A stretch of 64,000 nt of DNA from JAWAAW01 sp964353335 (GTDB taxonomy: Archaea > Nanobdellota > Nanobdellia > Woesearchaeales > ARS49), in NCBI GenBank assembly GCA_964353335.1, contig CAYGVI010000003.1, positions 124,001 through 188,000 on the forward strand. Direction: 5' to 3'. The position numbers were made by a program, and so were the translations under genes. The first letter of the stretch is position 1. The number at the start of each line of letters is the position of its first letter. The notes beneath the pieces are model-generated. The model was not told where the DNA came from, made no database searches, and worked only from the letters and a program-made list of their open reading frames with translations. This document shows, piece by piece, positions 8,798 through 17,772 of this stretch.

Positions 8798-10426
8798 ATG
8801 GAGCGCGAAGAAATATTCACAATAATTGCAATCCTCGCAATAGTCTGCCTTGGATTTTTCGCAAGATATGCCCCATACAGCAGCGCAATAATCCATAATT
8901 TTCCTGCAACAATAGGCGCAGGAGACCCTAACTCAAGGCTTAGCGAAGCAGAATACGTGCTTGAGTCAGGAAGCGCAAAGTTCATGCCTCCCTGGTTCAC
9001 AGGCGAAAAAGACCTTATGACAACACAGCCGCCATTGAACCTCATAATCGCAGCAATGGTTGCCGGCGCTTCTGGAATAAACGTCTTTGATGCATTCTAC
9101 CTTGACGCAGTCCTTGCCTCAATCGGGGTTGCATTGTGCTTTTTTGTCCTGTTCTCAAGGATTTTCAAGAACAAAACCATGGGGCTTGTTGCGGCAGCAG
9201 CACTGATTTACCCCCTTGAGGAGTTTTTCAGCTATCAGATTAATATTGGAATGTATGCAAACTACTCAACAATACTTTTTTACCCGATAATTTTGTTGTT
9301 TGCTTATGAATTTTCATCAAAGCCATCCTGGTCAAATGCATTTTTGCTTGCTTTGGGCTTTGCAATGCAGTTTTTGATGCACTCAAGCGAAGCAGTTGTG
9401 TTTGGAGCAGCAGTTGGCTCTTACCTTTTGATTTTTGAGCACAAATCAATAGGCTGGAAAAAGCTAATTGGCGCAGGAATAATCTTTGCAGTCCTTATTG
9501 CGCCTTATTTTCCAATACTTTACTCAAACTTTATCCTGGCAAACTTTGGCGGAGAAGGTGAGGAAAGCTCGATTTTCCAGGGCAAGGAGATAACAGCCCC
9601 AAGCTATGAGCCCCAGATTTTCCTCACAAATGTTGTCCACCCTGTGCTTTACATTCTCCTGCTACTTGCAATCGTCCTGACTTGGAAGAAAAAGGAATTC
9701 CGCTTCCTTAACTACATTTTCCTTTTCTACATCGCCGTTATTTTCATCCTTGCCAAGTTCGGCATAGGCACTTACTACGTCACAATCCGCACAAGGCCAA
9801 TATTTTTCGTATTTACATATCCCTTAGTCGCAGTCGGTCTTTACACCCTTGCATCAAGCATCAGAAAATTCCTGCCTGTGAAAAAGGAAATATTTTTCAC
9901 AGCACTTGTTGCCCTTCTGGTTATTGGACAAGGCTACCTTATCCACAAAGAAGCCCAGCAGCGCCAGGGAATTTTCACAGAAGATGCCTACAAAGGCTTC
10001 CAGTGGGTGAAGCAAAACACCCCTGAGGACTCAACAGTGCTTTGCTTTGGCTGCCAGCAGTTTGAAGGCCTCACATCACACCGCGTTATTGCCCAGCCAA
10101 TGTATTGGGACGAAAGAAGCGTGAACCAGATGGCTGGCTTTGCCACAAACAGCACAAACTCTTCATTATGGCTTGAGCTTTGCGGCTATTCTGACCAGCG
10201 CCTTGCAAAGAAAGGCTTGTTTGGGTTTGAAAAGCGCGGAATAACCGGCTATCATGAAAGTGACATTTGCGGGTTTGACTATTTCATAATCAAGCCTTAT
10301 GGCAATGCAGGCCAATTGATGGTGCAAATAGGCCAGAGACTTTTGCAGAACAATGCAACACAAGCGTATTCAAACAACAATCTTGCAATCCTGAAGAATA
10401 ACAACAAGGGAGGGAAGTGCATATGA
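8798..10426 (+). CDS. Polytopic membrane glycosyltransferase-like protein (GT-C type), paralogue of 6145-7770
   Basis: The 542-residue protein has an N-terminal helix (about 8-25), a large first outer loop with acidic residues (IGAGDPNSRLSEAEYVLESG), about ten more helices to residue ~385, and a C-terminal soluble domain. That domain contains YKGFQWVKQNTPEDSTVLCF and ends NNNLAILKNNNKGGKCI. The ending and the QNTP..S segment match the product of 6145-7770, and both genes are followed by a small four-helix protein. The role is taken as sugar transfer from a lipid-phosphate donor on the outer face. Family assignment is by topology and motifs only. Confidence 0.7.
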   Translation: MEREEIFTIIAILAIVCLGFFARYAPYSSAIIHNFPATIGAGDPNSRLSEAEYVLESGSAKFMPPWFTGEKDLMTTQPPLNLIIAAMVAGASGINVFDAFYLDAVLASIGVALCFFVLFSRIFKNKTMGLVAAAALIYPLEEFFSYQINIGMYANYSTILFYPIILLFAYEFSSKPSWSNAFLLALGFAMQFLMHSSEAVVFGAAVGSYLLIFEHKSIGWKKLIGAGIIFAVLIAPYFPILYSNFILANFGGEGEESSIFQGKEITAPSYEPQIFLTNVVHPVLYILLLLAIVLTWKKKEFRFLNYIFLFYIAVIFILAKFGIGTYYVTIRTRPIFFVFTYPLVAVGLYTLASSIRKFLPVKKEIFFTALVALLVIGQGYLIHKEAQQRQGIFTEDAYKGFQWVKQNTPEDSTVLCFGCQQFEGLTSHRVIAQPMYWDERSVNQMAGFATNSTNSSLWLELCGYSDQRLAKKGLFGFEKRGITGYHESDICGFDYFIIKPYGNAGQLMVQIGQRLLQNNATQAYSNNNLAILKNNNKGGKCI

Positions 10427-10764
10427 GCCTGAAATACCTTGCAGGAGCAGTAATTGCAGTCCTTGCCCTTACAACTTACTTTTCAGGCAGTATTTCAGAA
10501 GGATTCATACTCGGCATCTCCCTGATAATGCTTGGGCTGATTCCAGGCTACACTTTGCTTACTTTCCTCATGAAAGACCTTGAAGAGCTTGAAAAAACAA
10601 TACTGGGATTCTTCATTGGCATCTGCTCAACTGCAATGCTGTTGTACTACCTTAATTTCATCGGCATTGCAAGCATAAAGCCAGTATTCAGCTATGGCAT
10701 TGGAATAATCTGCCTTGCTTTGCTCGCGGTAAAAAAGTTTAAACAGCCAAAAAAGGTGCAATAA
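10423..10764 (+). CDS. Small four-helix membrane protein, counterpart of 7754-8107
   Basis: The ATG at 10423 overlaps the upstream TGA (ATGA) and has a GGGAGGGA ribosome-binding site eight bases before it, so it is preferred over the GTG at 10417. The 113-residue product has about four membrane helices and the same PGYTLL motif after helix 2 as the earlier small protein. It is the second member of a repeated two-gene unit (large GT-C-like plus small 4-TM). Function is not known. Confidence 0.65.
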   Translation: MSLKYLAGAVIAVLALTTYFSGSISEGFILGISLIMLGLIPGYTLLTFLMKDLEELEKTILGFFIGICSTAMLLYYLNFIGIASIKPVFSYGIGIICLALLAVKKFKQPKKVQ

Positions 10765-11828
10765 TGTACCAGACAAGAACAATATTCAAGCCGTTTCTGC
10801 TTTTGACTGACATAATTGGCTATGTTTTTTTCTTCTGGCTCAAGTTCAGAAGGGTTCCAGAGCCTAAAAAGATTCTTTGCATTAGGATTGACCACATTGG
10901 AGACGTGCTTCTCACAACCCCTGCATTCAGGGCTCTTAGAAAGCGCTATCCAAAGGCAAGGATTGATGTGCTTGTGCGCTCTTTTTCAAAAGAAATACTT
11001 GACGGCAACAAAAACATCAGCAAAATTCTCACTTTTGACTTTCCCTGGCTTGGCTTGCACGGCAAAAAAGCATCCTGGAAAGAAACAATTAGCTTCATAA
11101 AACAGCTAAGAAAGGAAAAATATGATATCGCCATTGATTTCCACGCAGACCCGAGGAATATCTGGCTCGCAACAAAGGTCGCAAAGTACAGGATTGGATA
11201 TGGAATACGCGGATTTGGCTTCCTACTAAACAAAGTAGTGCCTTACAAGCCAGCAAGACACCAGATTCAGAGAAATTTTGACCTTGTCCGCGCGCTTGGA
11301 GCCAATGCAAGCCAAGAAATGGATTTCATAATCCCTGCATCTGCAAAAACAAAGGCAAAATCACTTCTCAAGCAGGCTGGAAATGCAAAACTTGTTGGAA
11401 TTACTCCAGCAACAGGAAGAAAGCCAAAATACTGGCTTAATGAACGCTGGGCGCAGGTTGCCGATGCACTTGTTGACAAATATGGAGTAAAAATAGTGCT
11501 TACAGGCGGAAAAGGAGATGCTAAAGACATTGAAGAAATAATCAGCAATATGACCCACAAAGAAAATATCATAAATCTTACAGGAAAAACATCGCTGAAA
11601 GAGCTTGGGGCAGTTATCCAGCAGTGCAGTCTCTTCCTAAGCCCTGACACAGGCCCTGCTCACATTGCAAGAGCGCTGAATGTTCCGCTACTTGAGCTCT
11701 TTGGCCCTGAAAATCCAAAGCAGTGGGGCTATAACGAGCCAAAGTTCAGGCACATAAAAAAAGACAAAATGGAAGACATAACAACAGAAGACGTAATTTC
11801 TGCAGTCAAACAAATGAGAGCGCTTTAA
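10764..11828 (+). CDS. GT9 family glycosyltransferase (heptosyltransferase-like)
   Basis: This is the third GT9 gene, 354 residues. The N-terminal motif is CIRIDHIGDVLLTTPAFRALRKRYP (from about residue 33), then DIAIDFHADPRN. The donor-side motif is LSPDTGPAHIARALNVPLLELFGPENPKQWG. The first ~25 residues are hydrophobic and may anchor it. Compared with the other two copies, the ND of NDSGP is replaced by PD (SPDTGP), a variation seen across GT9. It is the last gene of the hldA-led run, joined to the small membrane gene by a TAATG junction with GGTG upstream. Confidence 0.87.
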   Translation: MYQTRTIFKPFLLLTDIIGYVFFFWLKFRRVPEPKKILCIRIDHIGDVLLTTPAFRALRKRYPKARIDVLVRSFSKEILDGNKNISKILTFDFPWLGLHGKKASWKETISFIKQLRKEKYDIAIDFHADPRNIWLATKVAKYRIGYGIRGFGFLLNKVVPYKPARHQIQRNFDLVRALGANASQEMDFIIPASAKTKAKSLLKQAGNAKLVGITPATGRKPKYWLNERWAQVADALVDKYGVKIVLTGGKGDAKDIEEIISNMTHKENIINLTGKTSLKELGAVIQQCSLFLSPDTGPAHIARALNVPLLELFGPENPKQWGYNEPKFRHIKKDKMEDITTEDVISAVKQMRAL

Positions 11829-11874
11829 ACATCACTCTTTTAAAGACCTGCCAACTTTTCCGACTGACTCTAAA

Positions 11875-13809
11875 ATGTGTGGAATAACAGGATTCACTTG
11901 GGACGACAAAAGGCTTGTCAGGCAGATGGCCAGTCTTATTTACCACCGCGGTCCTGACCAGGACGGGTTCTATCATGACTCAAAGGTTTCTTTGGGCCAC
12001 AGGCGCCTGAGCATTATTGACCTCTCAGACAGGGGAAGGCAGCCGCTTGAGAATGAAAACGGCGATGTGCTTGTCATTTACAACGGAGAGATTTACAATT
12101 ACAAGGATTTGCGTGCAGAGCTTGAGCAAAAAGGCCACAGGTTTTTCTCGGAAACAGACACAGAAGTGCTTGTGCACGGCTATGAGGAATGGGGCGCTGC
12201 TCTTCCGAAGAGGCTGAACGGCATATTCGCGTTCTGCATTTATGACAGGAAGAACAAACAGCTCTTCCTGGCAAGAGACCACCTTGGTGTCAAGCCTTTG
12301 TATTACCATGACACAGGAAAGCACCTTGTTTTTGCCTCTGAAATCAAGGCAATGCTGCTCGCAGATATCCCGCGCGAAGTTGACCCTGTTGCCCTGCACG
12401 AATACCTCACATTCCGTTATGCCCCTGGCGAGCGCACAATGTTCAGGGATGTCAAAAAGCTACTTCCTGGGCATTATCTTGCTTATGACCTGAAGACGCG
12501 CAAAAAGAAAATTACGCAATACTGGAGCATTGCAATGCAGTCTGATGAAACCCCGAAGAATGACGCGTTTTATGCGAAGCAGCTCCTTGAGCAATTGAAG
12601 AAAAGTGTTGAAATGCAGCTCATGTCAGATGTTCCGCTCGGGGTTTTCCTTTCAGGCGGAATTGACTCGAGCGCGCTTGTCGGCCTGATGCACGGGCTCG
12701 GCGTTGAGGACATCAAGACCTTTGGCATAGGGTTCACAAACTACAATGACAAGGCAGAGGAAATGAAGCATGCGCGCCTTGTCGCAGACCACTTTGGAAC
12801 AGACCACCACGAATTCATTGTCGGACCAGAGGCAATGGAGCACCTTCCTGCTGTTGTCTGGCATATGGACGAGCCTGTCGGAGTTGACACCTCTATTCCG
12901 ACATATCTTCTCAGCAAATTCACAAAGCCCCATGTCACTGTAACGCTTTCAGGGGAAGGCGGAGATGAGGCATTTGGGGGTTATGTGCAGTATTCAACTA
13001 TGAAGCTCGCTGAAAAGCTCATCAAGCCCATTCCCGGAATTGTTCGAAGGGGGATAATTGCTCCAATCGGCTCAGTAATCCCTGTCCCTCTCCTGACAAA
13101 GTTCTTCAGGTATCCCGGCTCAATCGGCACAGAAGGAAGGGAGAGGTTTGTTGAGCTTGTCAAAAACGTGCAGGACCGCGCGCGCTCATATGTGACAATG
13201 GTGTCAATCTTCTCTGACGCTGAAAAGCGCAGGCTGTACTCGCCTGAATTCGCAGAATCAGTTGAGGGCAGGGACATTGTTGAGGAAACGCGGAAGAAAT
13301 ACTTTAACAACAACCTTGTGCTTGGAGACCAGATTTTCCTGCGTGAAAACACCACTTTCCTTCCTGATTTTGTGCTTTCAAGGCTTGACAAGATGACAAT
13401 GGCATTCAGCATTGAAAGCAGGGTGCCTTTGCTTGACAAGGATTTGATGGGGCTTGTGAGCACAATCCCACGACATTTGAAAAAGAACAAGCAGGTGTTC
13501 AGGATGGCAATGAAAGACATTCTGCCAAAACAGATTGCGCAAAGGAAAAAGACTCCGTTCTATCTGCCAATTGAGTCATGGTACTCACGCGGGCTGAACA
13601 GGATTGGGAACAATGTCCTTGATTCAAAAGAGCCTGTGATGAAGAAATACTTCAGGATGCCTGCTGTCAGGAAGCTTCTTGAAAAGCCTGTTTCAAGCAT
13701 GCCCCATAGCAGGCAGTTATGGGCTTTGCTTAATTTTGCATTGTGGCATAAGCTTTATATTGAGCAAAATGTGAGAAAACCCCCAAAGTCATTTGATGAT
13801 TTGTATTAG
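11875..13809 (+). CDS. asnB: Asparagine synthase (glutamine-hydrolysing)
   Basis: The 644-residue enzyme has an N-terminal class II glutamine amidotransferase domain with the nucleophile Cys2 (MCGITGF) and YHRGPD, GHRRLSIIDLS and YNGEIYN motifs. It is followed by a synthetase domain with the PP-loop SGGIDSS near residue 260. It makes an amide from aspartate using glutamine. AsnB-like enzymes are frequent in polysaccharide clusters, where they may amidate a sugar acid or peptide instead. A TATA-like CTTTTAAAG lies at 11837-11845, about 34 bases before the ATG. The start is fixed by the need for Cys2 after methionine removal. The following gene is nine bases away. Confidence 0.92.
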   Translation: MCGITGFTWDDKRLVRQMASLIYHRGPDQDGFYHDSKVSLGHRRLSIIDLSDRGRQPLENENGDVLVIYNGEIYNYKDLRAELEQKGHRFFSETDTEVLVHGYEEWGAALPKRLNGIFAFCIYDRKNKQLFLARDHLGVKPLYYHDTGKHLVFASEIKAMLLADIPREVDPVALHEYLTFRYAPGERTMFRDVKKLLPGHYLAYDLKTRKKKITQYWSIAMQSDETPKNDAFYAKQLLEQLKKSVEMQLMSDVPLGVFLSGGIDSSALVGLMHGLGVEDIKTFGIGFTNYNDKAEEMKHARLVADHFGTDHHEFIVGPEAMEHLPAVVWHMDEPVGVDTSIPTYLLSKFTKPHVTVTLSGEGGDEAFGGYVQYSTMKLAEKLIKPIPGIVRRGIIAPIGSVIPVPLLTKFFRYPGSIGTEGRERFVELVKNVQDRARSYVTMVSIFSDAEKRRLYSPEFAESVEGRDIVEETRKKYFNNNLVLGDQIFLRENTTFLPDFVLSRLDKMTMAFSIESRVPLLDKDLMGLVSTIPRHLKKNKQVFRMAMKDILPKQIAQRKKTPFYLPIESWYSRGLNRIGNNVLDSKEPVMKKYFRMPAVRKLLEKPVSSMPHSRQLWALLNFALWHKLYIEQNVRKPPKSFDDLY

Positions 13810-13818
13810 GGGGTTGCA

Positions 13819-15441
13819 GTGAAAACAAATTACAGGGAATTGTATCTTGAAAAATCACTCGCAGAAATACCACGGCTTCTCGGACTAATTGACAGAAACC
13901 CCGCATCCCAGACTTACGGCTGTTTTGACCGCAATTTCTGGCACTACAAGACTGTGGATTTCGCAACAGGAATGGCACAGCTCGGTGTTTTACCTCTTGC
14001 TTATGTCTATACGCAAAAACTGAAGAACAACCCGTATTACAAGCAGCCAAGAATAAGAGAGCTTATCCTTGCTGGAATGCGTTTTATGCCCAAATGCTCG
14101 CACAAGGACGGCACAACTGATGAGTTTTATCCATTTGAGCGCGCACTTGGGGCAACAGCATTCTCATTGATTGCAGCCACAGAGGCATATTTGCTGCTTG
14201 GCGAGAACCATCCTGACATTGTGGCGTTTTTCAAAAAGCGCGCAAACTGGATGGCGCGCAATACAGAGCCGTCAGTTATTGCAAATCATCAGGCAGGTGC
14301 AGCATTGGCACTTGCGAATGTCTGGAAGATAACTGGCGATTCAAGATACCTCAAGGCAGCAAGGCAGAAAATCAAAAACACCCTTGCGTGGATGTGTGAT
14401 GAGGGCTGGTTCAAGGAATACGAGGGCTGTGACCCTGGCTATCACACGTTTACAGTAGATTATCTTGCAAAATACTACAAAAAGACAGGCGACGAATCTG
14501 TGCTTCCTGTGCTTAAGAAAGCAGTTGAGTTCAGCACGTACTTTATCCACCCTGACGGAAGTTATGCAGGGGAATATGGCAGCAGGAACACTGCGCATTT
14601 CCTTCCTCATGGCTTTGAAATTCTTGGAAAGCACTTCCCTGTAGCATTGGCAATTGTCACTAAATTCAGCGAAGGGCTTGCAAACAACAAAAACGAGTTC
14701 ATGAATGATGAAAAATACTTTTTTTACAACCTGATAAACTATTTCCAGACATACCTTGACTGGAATGAAAAGCGCCCGGGCCCTTTTGAGCACAAAAAAG
14801 ACTTTGAAAAATACTTTCCAAGGGCACGCATTTACATTTGCAAGCACAAGGACTGGTATGTGGTGTGCTCACTCGCAAAAGGCGGAGTAGTCAAAGCGTT
14901 CAAAAAAGGCAAACTAGTGTTCCAGGACACAGGAATTGTTGCAAAACTGACAAATGGGCGAGTTATTGCAAGCCAGGTCATAGACCAGGCATACAAAATC
15001 AGTATAGGACCCCATAAACTTTCTGTTACAGGACAGTTCCACTCAATCAACCGCGAGACAATGACCTCTTTCAAGATGATTGCGTTCAGGATGATTCTGC
15101 TTGTCCTTGCCCGCGTGTGGTGGATGGGCGCCCTTGTAAAAAATCTCTTAATAAAGCGCCTTATCACCAGAAAAAAACACGAAAAAGCGTGGTTCAGGCG
15201 CGACATAAGCATCAGCGACAAAATCTCTGTCACTACAACCCTCAAGCTCGGAGCAGGCAGAAAGGCAGGCAGGCTCTGGCACAGCACAGATGCAGCAGTC
15301 ATCCACGTCCCAACAAGCCGTTACTTCCAGGAAGGCGCAATGACGCCCTGGACAGACTGCTCAAATGCAATTCCAGAACTTAATAGGAAAAGAAGAATTA
15401 CGATTGAACGAAATACAGAAATGGTGGCGATAACCAAATGA
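13819..15441 (+). CDS. Putative alpha/alpha-barrel carbohydrate-active protein (heparinase-like layout)
   Basis: The 540-residue protein starts at a GTG with an AGGGGG ribosome-binding site. The first ~330 residues are helix-rich with repeated aromatic/histidine patterns (FWHYKTVDFATG, DEFYPFERALGATAFS, NHQAGAALALANV, EGCDPGYHTFTVDYLAKYYK), resembling an (alpha/alpha)6 toroid of polysaccharide lyases or glycosidases. The last ~180 residues look beta-rich, as in heparinase II/III families. No verified catalytic residue can be assigned. It forms a pair with asnB, an association known from exopolysaccharide clusters. Confidence is high that it is a real gene and low for the function. Confidence 0.6.
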   Translation: MKTNYRELYLEKSLAEIPRLLGLIDRNPASQTYGCFDRNFWHYKTVDFATGMAQLGVLPLAYVYTQKLKNNPYYKQPRIRELILAGMRFMPKCSHKDGTTDEFYPFERALGATAFSLIAATEAYLLLGENHPDIVAFFKKRANWMARNTEPSVIANHQAGAALALANVWKITGDSRYLKAARQKIKNTLAWMCDEGWFKEYEGCDPGYHTFTVDYLAKYYKKTGDESVLPVLKKAVEFSTYFIHPDGSYAGEYGSRNTAHFLPHGFEILGKHFPVALAIVTKFSEGLANNKNEFMNDEKYFFYNLINYFQTYLDWNEKRPGPFEHKKDFEKYFPRARIYICKHKDWYVVCSLAKGGVVKAFKKGKLVFQDTGIVAKLTNGRVIASQVIDQAYKISIGPHKLSVTGQFHSINRETMTSFKMIAFRMILLVLARVWWMGALVKNLLIKRLITRKKHEKAWFRRDISISDKISVTTTLKLGAGRKAGRLWHSTDAAVIHVPTSRYFQEGAMTPWTDCSNAIPELNRKRRITIERNTEMVAITK

Positions 15442-16901
15442 ACTTTAAGCATTTTGTCCGTAGCGGCATTATTGTCAGCATTCTGTATGGAATTGCGGCG
15501 GTTGTGGGCTATCTGACAAGGCTTTTTCTTTCACACTACGTAAGTATAGATTTATTTGGCTTATTCTATTCAGTATTAACTTTCGTACTTGCATTCTCTA
15601 TATTTTGCGATTTAAGTTTAGGGCAATTACTGCAAATTTACATCCCACAGCTCAGAAAGAAGCGACAATGGGGAAAGATCAAAGGATACATCACATTAGT
15701 TTTGGGCTGGAATCTCATAATGCGGTTGATTATTATTGCGATGTTAATTGCAACTGCAAAATTCTTTGCTATTAACTACTTTAAGAACCCAGCATCTGAA
15801 ATCCTCATCTATCTTTTCGCTTTTGCATTCCTATTGAGCGGATTTGGCAGTTTTAGTGCAGGACTTATAGGATTCGGTTTCTTCCGCACAGTGGCGTTCT
15901 TAAATTTTTTCCGCATACTGCTTTATCTATTTGGCTTATACGCAATTTTCTGGATTAAGCCAAACCTGATAGCCGCCACCTGTGCCTATGTTTTCTCAGT
16001 ACTTGCTACAGATATTATGACCTTTATTTTATTCATAAAGCGTGCAATGCCTTCATTCTTCAAAATCAAGATGCTGTTGACAAAAGAGATGGTTTTTGAT
16101 ACATTCAAAATGGGGATAACGCTAACACTTTGCTCTCTCGCATTGCAAGTTATTGGCATTGCAGATACCCTTACAATAACACATTTTAGGCCGTTAGCGG
16201 AATTGGGGTTATATCAGATGGCATTGCCTACGGCAACATTCATTACATCAGTTATCAGCTGGCCAATAAATCTCATGATGCCTGCCACAATTGCATATCT
16301 TGAAAAATTACAGCAGAGAAAAGCCATCCAACAAGTAAGTCATTTCCTCTTATTTTCAGTTATTCCGATTACTTCATGCGTGATCGTATTCTCTGGAGAA
16401 ATCCTTCAAATCCTGTTTAACCAAAGCAGCACTCTTGGCACGTGGATGCTCAGATTACTTGCAATAAATCAAGCAATATTTTTATTTATTCAATTTTCAA
16501 TAAGCAGTCTCATTGGATTAAAACGTGTAAAAGAGCTTCTTAAGATAAGCATCATTATAACTAGCATCATCGTGTTATTAAGTATTTTGGGCGGTTTTCT
16601 TTTTAATGCAATTGGAATAATACTAGGATATCTCTTTTCCTTCATTATATTCTTATTACTTGCGAGGCACACTATTCATAAATTTTGCGGAACAAAACCA
16701 AATTTCATGGTATTTATGCGCGGGTGTGCATTAAGTTTAATTTGCATTGCCGTCATGAGCATAATACGCTTATTAAATATGCCAGTAATCTTTAAACTTA
16801 TTTTAGTGGGAATCTGTAGTTTACCATTTTATTTTTGGCTTACGGTAAGTTTTGGTTTAATAAAACCAAGTCTTATAATAAAACGCTTTAAACGGCAATG
16901 A
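15438..16901 (+). CDS. Polysaccharide flippase (Wzx/MATE-MVF type)
   Basis: The 487-residue protein has about 12-14 membrane helices in the pattern of RfbX/Wzx lipid-linked oligosaccharide flippases, including the N-terminal helix pair and SLGQLLQIYIPQLRKK in the first cytoplasmic loop. It would move a lipid-linked glycan across the membrane. It overlaps the previous gene by ATGA and the next by ATGA. This gene and the methyltransferase after it are visibly richer in A+T and in TTA/ATA-type codons than the genes on either side, which suggests separate acquisition. Confidence 0.82.
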   Translation: MNFKHFVRSGIIVSILYGIAAVVGYLTRLFLSHYVSIDLFGLFYSVLTFVLAFSIFCDLSLGQLLQIYIPQLRKKRQWGKIKGYITLVLGWNLIMRLIIIAMLIATAKFFAINYFKNPASEILIYLFAFAFLLSGFGSFSAGLIGFGFFRTVAFLNFFRILLYLFGLYAIFWIKPNLIAATCAYVFSVLATDIMTFILFIKRAMPSFFKIKMLLTKEMVFDTFKMGITLTLCSLALQVIGIADTLTITHFRPLAELGLYQMALPTATFITSVISWPINLMMPATIAYLEKLQQRKAIQQVSHFLLFSVIPITSCVIVFSGEILQILFNQSSTLGTWMLRLLAINQAIFLFIQFSISSLIGLKRVKELLKISIIITSIIVLLSILGGFLFNAIGIILGYLFSFIIFLLLARHTIHKFCGTKPNFMVFMRGCALSLICIAVMSIIRLLNMPVIFKLILVGICSLPFYFWLTVSFGLIKPSLIIKRFKRQ

Positions 16902-17689
16902 TATTTATGGGAAAAAAAGAATACGGTTTGTATGAAAAAGAAGAAATGCTTAATAAGTTTGGAGATAATTATCTGACTTGTGTTTCAAATATCGGAAAGA
17001 ATTATGATTATATGATTTTATCATTTCTACTTAATAAAATACCAAAACTTTCGAAAGAAATCAAGATTCTTGACATAGGTACGGGAAATGGCAAAAATGC
17101 ATTTCAGTTTATATTTCGTGGATACAACAATTGCTATGCAATTGATTTATCAACCCAAAACCTAAAAACATTCATAAACCGCAATATTCAATTTTCAAAA
17201 TGCGATATCGAGAAACAACAATTGCCATTTAATGACCAAACATTTGATTTAATAATATCTTCTCAAACGATAGAGCATTTGCGTAATTATTCTGCTTTTT
17301 TTGGCGAAGCAAATCGAGTACTAAAGATGGGGGGGTATATCATAATTGATTGTCCAGATTGGGAGAGATCTTATGACACATTTTATTCCACATATACCCA
17401 CTTCACACCTTTTACTAAAGAGTCATTAAAACAAATATTGGCAATATACCAATTTGAAACAATTGCTGTTGGAAACATCGGAATGCCGCGTTGGATATTT
17501 AAAATCTGGGATTTAATACGTATTTTTAAGCGAAACACGAATAATACTCACAAAACTAATAAAATAATATCTTTCAAAGAGGAAAGATTCAAAAAGAAAA
17601 AATGGTTCCAAGTGTTATTTCCTCGCGTAATTCTTTCTACAGGAGAAACCGCGTACATTATTGGGAAGAAAAAGGCACATTTAGAATGA
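16898..17689 (+). CDS. SAM-dependent methyltransferase
   Basis: The 263-residue class I methyltransferase has ILDIGTGNGKNAFQF as the SAM loop (about 59-73), then AIDLSTQNLKTFI, CDIEKQQLPFNDQTFDLIISSQTIEHL, and RVLKMGGYIIIDCPDW. It is coupled to the flippase by ATGA. The start could also be the ATG at 16907 (MGKKEYG). A+T content is high, as in the flippase, and the C-terminus is lysine-rich. It probably methylates a glycan or its lipid carrier; the substrate is not visible. Confidence 0.78.
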   Translation: MIFMGKKEYGLYEKEEMLNKFGDNYLTCVSNIGKNYDYMILSFLLNKIPKLSKEIKILDIGTGNGKNAFQFIFRGYNNCYAIDLSTQNLKTFINRNIQFSKCDIEKQQLPFNDQTFDLIISSQTIEHLRNYSAFFGEANRVLKMGGYIIIDCPDWERSYDTFYSTYTHFTPFTKESLKQILAIYQFETIAVGNIGMPRWIFKIWDLIRIFKRNTNNTHKTNKIISFKEERFKKKKWFQVLFPRVILSTGETAYIIGKKKAHLE

Positions 17690-17772
17690 TACTCGCACAC
17701 AAATTCAGAATACCAAATCCCGTGCATATCTGACCGAAAGACATTTAAATATCGTGCCTACAAAAAGACGAT

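Noticed and set aside
12981..13520. Minus-strand frame of 179 codons opposite asnB
   Set aside because: Antisense shadow of a conserved enzyme, with no motif or promoter.
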